Source: Ephemerocybe angulata (Eukaryota > Basidiomycota > Agaricomycetes > Agaricales > Psathyrellaceae). From it: a stretch of DNA of 34,271 bases. A program made the position numbers and the translations under genes. Positions within the stretch are counted from its first letter, which is position 1; each line of letters starts with the position of its first letter. The stretch spans positions 1 to 34,271 of the forward strand of contig JAACJK010000190.1 in assembly GCA_013368325.1 (NCBI GenBank), in the 5' to 3' direction. Below, one piece after another: positions 11,632 through 22,399 of this stretch. The notes beneath the pieces were generated by a model. It did no database searches and was not told the origin of the DNA. It saw only the letters and a program-made list of their open reading frames with translations.

Positions 11632-11933
11632 CGACTTATGTATACAAAGCCAATAATGTAGCTCTAATGTCTCATAGTGTATTATTTATTCCAGGCTGTT
11701 ACATACTTCCTTCCGGTCTGAGGGGTCTCCAGTGAGTCAGCATGCCTTCGAGCTATCGTAACCCCAGACGAAAGACCCCTATTTATTTAGAAGTCCCGAC
11801 TCCCGATGCGCGCTAAAAGCACCCGATATCGCGAATGTCGAATGACTCATAAGTTGTGGGCTTGTGACTTCGGGAGTGACTCCAAACGGTTAAAAAGGCG
11901 TGTTCTCTGGTCTTCACCTTCACTTCACCCAAG
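11632..11933 (+). promoter_or_regulatory. Promoter of the Cys/Met PLP enzyme with two Gcn4/AP-1 sites
   Basis: TGAGTCA lies at 11733-11739 and TGACTCA at 11843-11849, 201 and 91 bp before the start codon. A near match TGACTCC lies at 11877-11883. TGA(C/G)TCA is the Gcn4/CPC1 site of general amino-acid control. An A-rich TTAAAAAGG element is at 11890-11898. The start of this region also holds the 3' end of the upstream regulator transcript. Confidence 0.55.
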
Positions 11934-13810
11934 ATGTCCCCCACACCCAAGCTGAGCGGCACGGATTTGATTCATGGCGATACCAGCGTAGTCGGTGCCT
12001 CCAGAAGGGAGGTTGCGCCGTCTATTTCTGTCACCACGAGTATATAACCTTCTTCTCCCCTCCGCGGAGTCTGACCTCGGTCCTTGCTCCAGCTTTCCGT
12101 GCACCTAAACCCGAGGATCAAGCCATTCATGCCGATCTGCTTGACTTGTCAAACCCCACTCGACACGTCTATTCCAGGTATACTCAGGACGTGAGCACTC
12201 GCGTTGAACATATCCTGGGTAAAATCAATGTGAGTGGGTTCTAAATGCTTGCTCCTCGAGGCTTACGCGCTGCCTTCTAGCATGGTTATGCGTTGACCTA
12301 CTCCTCTGGACTGTCTGCGGCCTATGCTGTGAGCTTCATCTCGAAAATACGACCGAATCACCGCTTGACGCGTGAATACTAGGCCCTGGTATACTTCCAA
12401 CCTAAACGCCTTGCCATCCGAGGCGGTTATCATGGATGCCATGCTACCATTGACGTTTACAAGAAAACCCGAGGCGAAAACATAACACTTGTTGATCTGG
12501 ATGATGAATTTCAACCTGGGGACTTGTGCTGGCTCGAAACGCCGGTCAACCCCACTGGAGAGTCACGGTAGCTCCTTCTTTCATCAGGCTCTGTGGGCGA
12601 GGACTAATTTTCCCGCAGGGACATTCGCTACTATGCAGACAAGGTTCCATTGAGCGCCTGTCTGCAATACGTTAGTTCTGACCAGCTTGACCTATCATCT
12701 AGGTACATAAAGCCGGAGGAAAGATTATTATCGACTCGACGTTTGGGCCTCCCCCTCTGCAATACCCCTTCAAGTTCGGCGCAGACTGGTGCGTCTTCTG
12801 CCTAGACCCTGCTTTCTACCTGTTCTGATGAGTTCGTGATTATATCGCCACCATGGATACGATTAAGCGTACTCCATTCCGGTGAGCCAAATCTTGATTC
12901 ATTTGGCTCATGTCGCTAATAAGCACCCCGGCATCGCACCAGGTACTAAGTATTTCGGTGGCCATTCTGATCTCCTAGCTGGCGTTCTAGTCGTGAAGGA
13001 TAAAAAGGATTGGGATACCGTAAGGGGGCGACTCGTTGACCCGGTGTGCTAACTAACCGTATCCCCTCCAGCTGCACACTGACCGGACTTACCTCGGTTC
13101 TATGATGGGCTCCTTGGAGTCTTGGCTACTTCTTCGCTCCTTGAAAACACTGCACCTTCGCGTTCCCCAGCAGTCTCAATCCGGCACAGAGATTGCCCAA
13201 TGGCTTCATCAAATCTCTATCACCCCTGCAGGAAGTGAATACGATGGCGCTCCTGGGGGCCTTATCTCCCAAGTCTGGCACTCCTCCCTTCAGCAGGTGG
13301 ACGAGCGTGGTTTCCACCCGAAAACTCAAATGGAGGGTGGATACAATGCAACGTTCTCCTTCAAGGTGAACACGGTCCTAAGTTTCCCCTCCGAACATCG
13401 CTTTGCTGACACCAGTCCAGATGAAAACTCCTGAGTATGCAGCGCAGTTGCCTCATCTCTTGAACTACTTCGTGGTATGACTGCCTCCTGGTTTATGCCC
13501 AGTCATGGTTCTCACTTTACCTCAGCCGGCGACCAGCTTGGGTGGCGTCGAGTCCTTGATTGAACGTCGGTTGGATAGCGACCCAGGCGAAGACCCTGCA
13601 CTGATCCGTGTTAGTATCGGAGTGGAGGACCTCGAGGTAGGACACATGGGATAGCACCTATCTGCAAGCCAACTTAATCTTCCTTTAGGACTTAAAGAGT
13701 GATCTTAGGCAGGGTCTGAGGAAGCTGGTCAAGGTAGCGCCCTAAAATGATTTCTGAACTTCAAAGCGCCTAACTAACTGACCTCTTCTCAGCTTCCGGC
13801 CAAGCTTTGA
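11934..13810 (+). CDS. Cys/Met-metabolism PLP-dependent enzyme (cystathionine gamma-synthase/lyase superfamily)
   Basis: A fold-type I PLP enzyme of sulfur amino-acid metabolism, about 450 residues. It starts MSPTPKLSGTDLIHGDTSVV, followed by the typical APSISVTTTFRAP. Active-site segments are SRYTQDVSTRVEHILGKI, TYSSGLSAAYAALVYFQPKR, GGYHGCHATIDVY, ETPVNPTGESRDI, IIDSTFGPPPLQYPF and the PLP-lysine region GADCVLHSGTKYFGGHSDLL. The C-terminus carries NYFVPATSLGGVESLIERR and RVSIGVEDLEDLKSDL, ending LPAKL. The overall pattern resembles the fungal YHR112C-like branch rather than the classical Met17 or Str3 enzymes, so the exact reaction is left open. The HSGTK segment depends on a 14-nt exon at 12868-12881. 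The reading frame is intact in all exons I checked. Confidence 0.92.
12868..12881 (+). other. 14-nt micro-exon before the PLP lysine
   Basis: Introns at 12789-12867 and 12882-12942, both GT-AG, isolate 14 nt. Together with the flanking partial codons it encodes C-V-L-H-S-G of GADCVLHSGTKYFGG. Skipping it would remove the residues just before the catalytic lysine and break the frame. Confidence 0.8.
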
Positions 13811-14103
13811 AGAACACGCCGGGCATCACAGGAGTGGTATTACATTACTTCGTGGTCCACCGAACTCGTTAACCAGTGGCATATCCATGTTTCTTTCCCA
13901 AACTTTTCACAATCTCAAATGAATTATACGAGACAAAAACAGGAAACGCATCTCCAAATTAAGAAAGAATGTCGGGGCCGATTGACAGGAAGTAAGCTTC
14001 GCGCCGTTTCGCGAGTTCTGACAGGGCGGAGCTCTAAACTCAATCTTTATAATTCTGCACTTCTCCTCTTTCCTCTCCTACACCCTCTCTACCTGTTTTC
14101 GTC

Positions 14104-15581
14104 ATGTCCAGCCCAATCCCAGCGAAGCGCCTGTATCTCAAAGGTCAGAGGAGTCTTCCACTGCACGACTCTTCACATATGAACTCCGCGAACAGGCCTC
14201 GGCAAGGATATCTCCATCGACGAGCTATCAAAAGTAAGCGGTCTCCACTTTAAGCGCATATAGTCGCTTCAGTTACGCTAAAAACGTTCTTTGCAGTTCC
14301 TATCAACATATGGCGAAGTACTAGAGGTCAAATTTGTCCATAGTGAGTATAGGATGCCCCCTTTTCGCCCTCCTAGCTGCTTACGCAGTGGCTCAGATTA
14401 CGCCTTCGTCGAATACGCATCAGAGGCGGTAAGGATAGACGCACTCCATCAAGCGCGCGTATTCAAGCTGACATGGCGGTTTCTAGGATGCCCAACTGGT
14501 CTACAACATCTACCGCACCGAGCCCCTGCTGGGTAAACGTGAGCACCCCTTCCAGTTTCGCGTCTTCAAGGTCCCTTGACACCTTCTCGCAACAGACGTT
14601 ATCATCCAGTATGCCAGGCCCTTGCGAAAGGCTATCGCGGCTGCCGCCAGGAGTAGGGAGATGGCTGAAAATCGATCTCCTGTGCGAGAACGGTAAGATG
14701 ATTTCTCCTTTGAGGCATCAATGGCCACTGATATCCTGTTCGAAAGGCGAGATGGGTTATCTAGACACCCCGTGGTCGTGTCAGGACTATCTCCTGACGT
14801 TCGATGGCAGGTAGGTAGTACCCTACTTTCCATCTAGGATTATTCCAACGGTGCTGTAAACAGGACCTCAAGGATTTCGGACGTTCCACAGGTTGCTTAG
14901 TTGCCTTTTGCGACCTGGATCGCAGTGATCCTGACACTGGGTGCGTGGCTTCGAAGGGACGGCTCATACCCCATTGCTCACCCCCTACTCCCGTCCAGTT
15001 TCCTGGAATACTTTACGAAGGAAGATGCCGAATATGCGGTCCAGTCGCTCGATGGCAAGCCGCTTGGTGGCAACGTTGTCCGTGTGTTGTCCTACCATGA
15101 CGTGAGTACCCTCGATTTCAGGCGCCGGATCTCAGACGAAATGAAGTGCTGACCCTTCCCCCTTCTATACCAGTATAGCACTGAACGCAAGCAGAGGCGT
15201 TCTCGTCCACGTTCTCCGTGTCGTCCGATGTACCCCACCAACAAGTCCACTGGGACAGGCGATGGGTCATGGGGCTATGCCCCAAACTCCTCCTGGACGG
15301 GGTACAGCCATTATGAGGGCTTCCAGGGGAAACAACACCAACCTGTCGCAGCGTACCACCCGAGCCAACCCTTGGGTTACTTACCCACCGCTGGACCGAA
15401 TCGACCGGACCACCCCACCCTCCCTTTGCGGGGCAGCTTCGACGGAAGTTGCTACTCCGACGAAACTCAGGAATCGCGATACAATTCTAAAGTCCCAGCG
15501 TTCTATCAGGAAGGCACCTTCGATCCTTCGTACCGATACGCTATTCGTGGAGGGTCCTTCTTAGATACCTATCGCCGCTGA
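14104..15581 (+). CDS. SR/Npl3-like RNA-binding protein with RRM and pseudo-RRM
   Basis: A probable pre-mRNA splicing or mRNA-export factor. RRM1 starts right after MSSPIPA: RNP2 is RLYLKGL, RNP1 is SDYAFVEY, and the domain closes with LLGKHVIIQYARPLRK. The second domain contains VVVSGLSPDVRWQDLKDFGR. The WQDLKD signature is that of the pseudo-RRM of SRSF1, Npl3 and S. pombe Srp2. It continues FCDLDRSDPDTGFLEYFTK and AVQSLDGKPLGGNVVRV. Only a very short basic Ser/Arg stretch follows (KQRRSRPRSP); the tail is Gly/Tyr/Pro/Gln-rich instead of a long RS domain. Introns are short and all exons fit in frame. The factor's targets are unknown. Confidence 0.85.
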
Positions 15582-15934
15582 ACGTTGAACGTTCGCGAAC
15601 TTTAAAAAATGGTAAGTGCTGGAATACTCCTATGAGTGGTGGAGCCTCACCTTCCATCATAATCCACAGAATGCATTCTCGCCACCTTCCACCTGGAAAC
15701 GTTATCGAAGACTTCAAGGCGGTTCGCCTGTACTAATATCACTGACTCCATTCGCATTGTTTCGGCATCCAACGCATTTTACCCTCATCGCTACAGCATT
15801 ACTTTAGTTACATACCAGCACTTCATCTCCTTTCATTGCAAGCATTTACGTGTATACGAACAACCCATCTCGAACTCCATGACGTCGATCATACGCCCTT
15901 CATTGCCTCTGTACCGAGATATAGTACAACTCTA
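15582..15934. other. Convergent 3' region with a candidate 3'-UTR intron
   Basis: This region holds the 3' ends of the RNA-binding gene (+) and the acyltransferase (-). Positions 15612-15669 read GTAAGT...CACAG, 58 nt, the size of local introns and only 30 nt after the stop codon. A palindrome GTTCGCGAAC lies at 15591-15600. No coding segment is seen. Confidence 0.4.
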
Positions 15935-17424
15935 TCATCTCTTTTTACCCCAATAAAGCTGGAGTAGACTCGCTTTGTCTTCCCAACCCATTCCCGTCTG
16001 TTTGAGTTTCCCGATCTGAGATATCAGAGTCGCACAACTCTCTGTAAGCTGATCCTCGCCCGGGGTTCCAGAGACGTATTCATTCGCCATGAACAGCTGG
16101 GAGCTTGGAGAATCTGAAAGGGCTAACAAGCGGATCGATATCGATAGCAGTGACGGAGCGGCAGTGAGTGAGGTTAGATGAAGAAGCGGGTTCAAGAATC
16201 TCGATGGAATCGAGTGCGCCAAAGAGGGCACGAATGCCGTCGGTGGATCGTAGCTGAAACCTTCATCAGCTTGATACATCCCACCCAGGAAGGGGACACA
16301 ACTTACCGAACACACATAACGAAAACGTCGAATCCCTTAACAGGGACGGACATGTTGAACACATTGGCAAAGCGCAGCAGCCCTCTGCCATTGCTGGTCG
16401 TACATTCCGGGAATACGACGATCGGCCGCCTAGCTTTTTTCCTGATGTCCTCAATGGTTTTGAGTTGATCAGACGACCCAGCAATATATGGCACGCGTCC
16501 CGTCGATGTGATCATTTGGAGAAGGGACACTTGTCTAAACCCAGCGACGGGTATACGCGCAGACGCTGATCGAGCGGCTTGTTGGATGTTCGCAGAGCCT
16601 GTGCCAGTTCTCCGACCCGGGGTGTAGGCGATGGGAGAAGCGTTTGAGGATGGGGTCGGTAACTTTTGCGCTGTGGATGCTTCTGAGGCTGGTATGGGTA
16701 GAACGAAGATGGGATTGAATCTGTCCCGATACGGCGCTTTCGTGAGCAAGATTTTGAAGCGATGAGAACTCTTCGTTCTCACCGAATCGCGAGCCAAATC
16801 AACTCTATCCAGGACACCCAGTTCGAAACGATGATGTCGCCGGCTTTGGGATTCCAGGGTACCTCCGTCTTGAGAGCGCTTTTCCTGGGGCAGTGACGTC
16901 GTGAGTCGGCAAATGTGATGGAGAGCATAATTGAATGTGCTTGTTCACTGCTGGTACGTACCGCTTCTTCGTGATGTAGTCCACTGGGATCCAGACCAGC
17001 CCCAAGATGAAAAGGGCGGAACGACCCAGGATAGCGGTGTTTAAATGAACAAGTAGATCATAGACTGGTGATATCGGGAGCTGGCAAACGGGTGAGCTGG
17101 CTTCGTCATAAGCCTCAGAAACACGCACAAAGATCAGTAGTGCGACCCGAACGATGAGCACATAGGCTAGTAGCAAGACTAGCAGAAGCGCAGTTCTTAC
17201 TGCAGCGAGTGCATATCGTATTGGAAGTGTCGCCTGGACAAGAATCTCGGATCCAGCAGGCGGCAGCGGGGTCAAGAAAGGCTAAACGGTGGCTTCAGAG
17301 GTCGCCCGAGGCTTACAGACAACCGACGCACTTGGATTCCAGTACCCGCATCCTGTAATTTCCGTTAGAGGTTGCTTTGGAGGACTGGATGGATACTCAC
17401 TCTATAGTTGCTGAACTTCTCCAT
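15935..17424 (-). CDS. LOA1: Lysophospholipid acyltransferase, LOA1/VPS66 type (PlsC family)
   Basis: An ER or lipid-droplet membrane enzyme that acylates lysophosphatidic acid or related lysolipids. The spliced start is MEKFSNYRDAGTGIQVRRLS, then FLTPLPPAGSEILVQ. One long hydrophobic helix (AAVRTALLLVLLLAYVLIV) and another near LFILGLVWIPVDYI anchor it. Acyltransferase motif I appears as DIIVSNWVSWIELIWLAIR, where SNW replaces the usual NHxxxxD. The glycerolipid-binding block is VVFPECTTSNGRGLLRF, characteristic of LOA1. The C-terminus (SLLQLYWGKKR) stops at 15935-15937. An Ala/Ser/Thr-rich insertion sits between motif I and the second block. The gene is divergent from TVP38 with 176 bp between start codons. 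Substrate preference is taken from the family, not shown here. Confidence 0.83.
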
Positions 17425-17600
17425 GCGCTGTTGACGGAAGAAGGTGAAGTGAGGCGCGCGGCGAGTCGATCAGTGTGATGCCGGGCGCGTCTGCGTCACG
17501 GGGCTTATAGCCAGCCGAAGGACTGCGCGAGATGCCAGGCGTAGTTGCAGTGCCATGATCCATCGTTGGGAGACGTAAACCATTCTTGCTTTCGACAACC
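17425..17600. promoter_or_regulatory. Shared divergent promoter LOA1/TVP38
   Basis: 176 bp between the two start codons must serve both genes. I see no clear TATA box or recognised site; the only evidence is the arrangement. Confidence 0.4.
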
Positions 17601-18940
17601 ATGGCTGCAGGTCCAGCGGGAAGTCTTTGGGCATTCCTCAAACACTACGGCCAAGCCGCCTTGAATCGATACCGCAAACTCCATTTCCTGGGCAAGGTGC
17701 GACACACAGCGCTCCGGTGTACTCGACTCGCGTGTTCTGATACGGATGCCAGGTGTTCATATGGACAATCATCTTGTTCGATATCTGTATTGGTAGGAAA
17801 TAAGCTCGTCGCTTTGCTCCATCCTGTAACATTCTCGTGGGTCAACAGGAGCCGCCGTCATAATTGTGACGCCGGCACGGATCGCCCAGTTTCTCCATGA
17901 CAAGGCTAAGATCGTAGCAGCAACACGTTTGGGGTGGCTGGGGACTATCGCTGTAATGGGTAGGTGTCTTTCTTCTTCTGTCGACTCGCCTTCATCATTT
18001 CTCACTGTCCCGCAGTTTGTGTTTCATTCCCGCCGCTCATAGGTTTTACTACACTTGTTACACTGTGCGGGTTTGCCTACGGTATGCAAGGATTCTACAT
18101 AGCCCTTGCTGGGTCGGTTATTGGCTCCGCCGTCGTCTTCTCCGTGCTTCGCCTCCTGTTTAGCAAAAGGATCCGAGCCTGGTCTGCGCAGAACGAAAAG
18201 TGGCAAGCCCTGGAGGCCGTTGTGGCAAGTCCCTCAATATATCACATTCTTCCAGAAGTTGGCACTGACGCAGACCACTTTCCTCGTCTGTATGTTGCAT
18301 ATTCGTTCCTCAACAGAGAGCGAAAGGACTCCCTTTAATGATACTGATACGTGTATCCCCGTTCCCTCCATGGGTGTATGCGAATTCGCTATTCGCGGTC
18401 CGTATTCCAGCTTTTTTCGAAAGCACCCTCGATCTAACGAGCGAATGAATTATCACAGTCGATCGAGGCTGTCCGGTTCTGGCAATTCGTCGTCGCCACC
18501 GTCTGCCTTTCGCCGAAGCTCCTTCTCCATGTCTTCATTGGTTCCAAGATGGCTGCGCTTGCAGACGGGGATGAGCGAGCGAGAATGGACACCCGTAAGC
18601 TTCCGTCAACGCCTGCGGTCTGCCTCGTGTAGCGGAATCTGACCTTCCCCCAATCTCCAGGAGACAAAGTTATTAACGGCCTCCTGGTCGGAGGTGGAAT
18701 CGGTATTACCATCTTTACCAGCTGGTTGGTGCACGATTTTCATGGTTCATTCCTCACGCAAATTAAAACAACCTGTGCAGGTGGGTCTATAAGCTGGTGC
18801 AAGACCATATCCGACACCTTCATGGGCTTCCGTCCGAAACGGACGAGCTTGCAGCCGAGGCAATCGAAGAATACGAAGAGGACGCCCCGCTGTTACGCTC
18901 GCTGTCCCTGAGATTGACCATCGTGACAACCGATCAGTAG
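17601..18940 (+). CDS. TVP38: Golgi membrane protein TVP38 (VTT/SNARE-associated domain)
   Basis: A multi-pass membrane protein of the TVP38/TMEM64 family, found on the Golgi and related to lipid-scrambling DedA/VTT proteins. The start at 17601 gives MAAGPAGSLWAFLKHYGQAA. Membrane segments include FIWTIILFDICIG, FPPLIGFTTLVTLCGFAYG and FYIALAGSVIGSAVVFSVLR. The VTT signature is complete: LPLMILIRVSPFPPWVYANS followed by LFAVRIPAF, then FWQFVVATVCLSPKLLLHVF. A last helix (LLVGGGIGITIFTSWLV) precedes an acidic tail (EAIEEYEEDAPLL) with a possible dileucine sorting motif. The gene has many small introns and all joins I checked keep the frame. It converges on UFE1 with 117 bp between stop codons. 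Confidence 0.87.
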
Positions 18941-19057
18941 CATAGGCAATGTTTCTCGGTGGTTATCCAGGGTATTAGAACGGATACTTCCTTGTACAGA
19001 TATAATTTATGGAATGTAGATGAGGTTGTAAAATCGAGGAGAATGTGAATGGGTCGG

Positions 19058-20397
19058 TTAATAGTAATGTAGGAATAGTAGACTGAAGCTAGCGCCAAAC
19101 AGGAAGACCAAGAGGAATAGCCTTCCGTCTTTTCCCCTCTGCTGCGCTTTTTTGAGTTCGGCCTTGCTCTTTTCGACGGTCGACGTCGTCGCAATAGCGT
19201 CTTCATATAGCTGGTCTGTCAGCTCCGTTTGACGTGTTAAGTGGGTGACGAGTTCCATTTGCAGTGCGCTGATCTCAGAGAGACGCGACTCTGCTTGCTG
19301 AACAGACTCGAGGTTATCTTGTACATTGCGGAGGAGCGCTGCATTCTCCGCTTCGAACTGCAGAATCTGGGAGGAGGTCAACTCTATGTCGTCGTCTTCA
19401 TCTTCCGAGGGGTATGAAGAGTCTATAGGTATTGATGGCTGCGACGGTGAATTCCGACGGGAGTCGTCGACTCCCAATGTAGCGGCGATGATTCCAGACG
19501 TCGCATCTCCTAGCCAGCTGGAGGGAGAGGACCCTTGAGACGCGGAGGATGAAATAGTTCTCGATGGTTCCAGGATATTGTTCGCCTCTCTGGTAGCCCC
19601 AGTCGCCAATGACCTGGTCCGTTCAAGCTGTCGTTTGACCCTTTCCTCCTGCATGTCTTTCTGAAGCTGGCTGGTCTCCGCCAGCCGGCGACTAAGGTAC
19701 CAGGTAATGCTGGATCGATGCGCAGCAAGAACTCCAGACGATAGTGTCGATTCATCTTCGCGAAGTCGGGCGGGGAGGAGACGGAGGAAGGGATTAACCT
19801 TGCTCGCCAGGAGCTCCGCGCGACCTAAGGTAATATTAATGTATCAGTATACATGGCGACGGGGACGGAGCAAGGCACAAGGCGATGCAGGTACACGCAC
19901 GTTGTTCCAGGGCCTCCATCTCCTTGACCCTCGTCGAGCAACGCTGAAGGATGACACGAGCTTGCAGGTCGATTTGGTCCCTTTCTTCATTGGAAAGATG
20001 CCGGATGTTCGACCAGGCTGCTTCGCCCTCGTTGAAGTCAAGGTTCCGAGAGCCTTGACGAGATAGGGGAGTGGTGCGCGAGTCAACGTTCAGGTATGGC
20101 TTTCGTATACTGGCCAGCATTCGAGTTAGAGTGTTGATGTGGTTTAGCTGCAAGTCAGCCAGTCAGTCAATTGCTCTCCCTCCGGTTTCAGGGTCGACTT
20201 GGGTGGATGGAGGAGGTGCTTACAACGGTATATGCCTCACTGATATACTCCTTGCCAGCAAGAGTTCCTCCACTCGTGTCTTGGGATGTCGAAGGTGATT
20301 TGGGATGGTCAAGCTTACGCCGCTTCGCCTCGGGTATGTCGCGTTGTTTTTCCTGCACAACTTGTCTAAAGTCGGCTGTGAGGTCGGTATAAGCCAT
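19058..20397 (-). CDS. UFE1: ER Qa-SNARE, syntaxin-18/UFE1
   Basis: A tail-anchored t-SNARE for retrograde Golgi-to-ER fusion. The start at 20397 gives MAYTDLTADFRQVVQEKQ, like syntaxin-18; an upstream ATG at 20412 adds only five residues. The N-terminal helical region includes LNHINTLTRMLASIRKPYL and SNEERDQIDLQARVILQRCS. A conserved stretch follows (GVLAAHRSSITWYLSRRLAE), then a Ser-rich linker and an acidic patch (SEDEDDDIEL). The SNARE helix has heptads through LRNVQDNLESVQQAESRLSE and LVTHLTRQTELTDQLYEDA, with Gln at the expected zero layer. The protein ends in one membrane anchor (LFLLVFLFGASFSLLFLHYY). The frame is intact through the exons. Confidence 0.87.
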
Positions 20398-21234
20398 GGT
20401 TGCGCGAATCAAGATAAATTAGCTCTAGACGGCGACGTGCTTGGAATAAGCCTGGCGCCTCCACTCCGTTGTCGTGGTCGATGATGTGGGCTTGTGCCAG
20501 ATGGAGATACCCTCACGTGATGTGAATCTCCGGTATATAAGTTTGCGTCGCGGATTTTGTTTCCTTACCACAACCACCTGGAACGCCCTCAGTTCACGTC
20601 GTTGTACCCTTCGATGGCGACGTGTTGTGCTACTCAGTCACGGTGGAAGAGTAATTCTCCTTGTTTGAAGCTGATAGTCGACCTTTGACTACTATCCGCC
20701 ATAAAATGGATGTACAAATCTATATTCTCGTAGTAGTTCGATACACTGTGATCGGTGCGAATCATACCACATTTCACACCTCCAAAGAGTTTCGAGGGGC
20801 CTCGTCGCATGCCTGGCGTTTTGTCTAGCACAATGGGCTTGGCAAAGTACAGACAGCGACTTCAAAATGAACGAAAGAAAACTGCCCTCGGCAAATATAT
20901 AAATGATTACGTCATCGACCAGAGCGCTGGAGGCTGCAAACTTGTCGGTTCATTTGAAGTTCATTCACAACGTTCATCATCGACCGTTACGATACCCTGA
21001 CGTGGACCGGAAAGAATAGATATCCACTAAACTGTGCTGAAGGTTAGCCTCTATTTTGTACTTTTTATGCATGGCCGAAGATGACTTCAGAGTGGAAGCT
21101 GCGTCGACCCGCTTCATTGTAAACGCTGGGTCGAGTTGATGACTTTATATGGTTCTGGATACTGCTGAGGCCTCCTCTTTTCCTCTCCTTGGTTCTCTTG
21201 GGAAATTGCGCCGTATTGACCATCTAAAATAGAT
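20398..21234. promoter_or_regulatory. Long divergent intergenic region UFE1/SSU72
   Basis: 837 bp without a gene I can support. It holds a CACGTG E-box at 20514-20519, a TATATAA at 20534-20540 about 140 bp before the UFE1 start, and a CRE-like TTACGTCA at 20907-20914. An 81-codon open frame (20755-21000) resembles nothing I recognise. Confidence 0.35.
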
Positions 21235-22399
21235 ATGGACCCTCGACGACGCGACCCACGCCTTCAAGCTCAAGCTCGAGCAGACCCTCGGTTACAGCAG
21301 AACCCTACGCCTCCTCAACAAGCACCCCTTGCTTCTGCACCATTCCCAGCCCCCCCTGGACAGGGCAATGCATATGAATACTATCAACAAGCTACGACTT
21401 CTGCCGTCGAGAATGGCTCCGCGCCCGTAGCAACTGAATCTCCGGTGCCCTCATTAGCAAATGCGCCCATAGACCTTTCTGGGCCGGCCTGCGAAATTGT
21501 TGAAGTTACTGCCCCTCCATCCGCGCTGAATGGGTACAAACCTAGACCCCTCTTCTGTGTTGTGTGTGCTAGCAATCAGGTGAGGACACTTCTGGCCCTG
21601 TATGTTTAAATTCGGTGCCGCTCCCTGACATCAGCGCCCCCAGAACCGCTCCATGGAAGGTCATAACGTGTTGGCGTAAGTGATAATCCAATCTGTGGAG
21701 AGAAGGTAGTTTACTTCTCTCCCAGTAAAGCAGGTTATCGGGTTATCTCTTCGGGGACGGGGTCCGCTGTGCGACTGCCTGGTCCGTCAATCGACAAACC
21801 CAACATATACCCCTTCGGTACCCCGTATAACACCATTTATGAGGAACTCCAATCAAAAGATACACGATTGTGGGTGGCGCTTCAGCTCACCTTTGACGCC
21901 GTCTAACCCATATCTGTCCAGGTATTCTGCGAATGGACTGTTACCCATGCTCGATCGTAACCGGCGAATAAAAACGGCCCCAGAGCGATGGCAGGAGACA
22001 AGAACGGTGGCAGACGTAGTCATTACTTGCGAGGAGCGCTGCTTCGATGCAGTATGTGATGGTACGTCCTGAAGACCTCTCGGACGTCCTTCCGAAGATA
22101 ACTGGAAATCCTTATCCGTCTAGACTTGATGAATAGGGGCGGAGAGTACAACAAGTCTGTCCACATTATCAACATGGAGATCAAAGATAATCACGAGGAG
22201 GCGCTTATAGCTGGGAAGGCGATGCTGGACTTGGCTGCAGCGGTGAGGAGATATCAAGTCACGTTTGTGGCAACTTGAGCTGACTGGGCAGCTGTAGATC
22301 GAGGGAACAGATGATATCGACGAAAATATTGACAAAATCCTGCAAGACCAGCAAGAGAAGCACCCGCACAATTTACTGCACGCTGTCGCGTACTATTGA
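21235..22399 (+). CDS. SSU72: RNA polymerase II CTD phosphatase SSU72
   Basis: Dephosphorylates Ser5 and Ser7 of the Pol II CTD within the cleavage/polyadenylation machinery. A disordered Pro/Gln/Ala-rich N-terminal extension of about 100 residues ([19 protein letters not shown]...) precedes the catalytic domain. The P-loop is [20 protein letters not shown], a C-x5-R-S phosphatase motif read across an intron. It is followed by [51 protein letters not shown] and [17 protein letters not shown]. The C-terminus [12 protein letters not shown] is diagnostic of the family. The extension is unusual, since yeast and animal SSU72 begin close to the P-loop, though fungal homologues often carry one. Several 50-60 nt introns. 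Confidence 0.93.

Noticed and set aside
15591..15600. Palindrome GTTCGCGAAC as a terminator hairpin
   Set aside because: It has no loop and only ten bases, and fungal Pol II does not end at hairpins.
20755..21000. 81-codon open frame between UFE1 and SSU72
   Set aside because: No recognised domain, no intron pattern, and a length common among random frames here.
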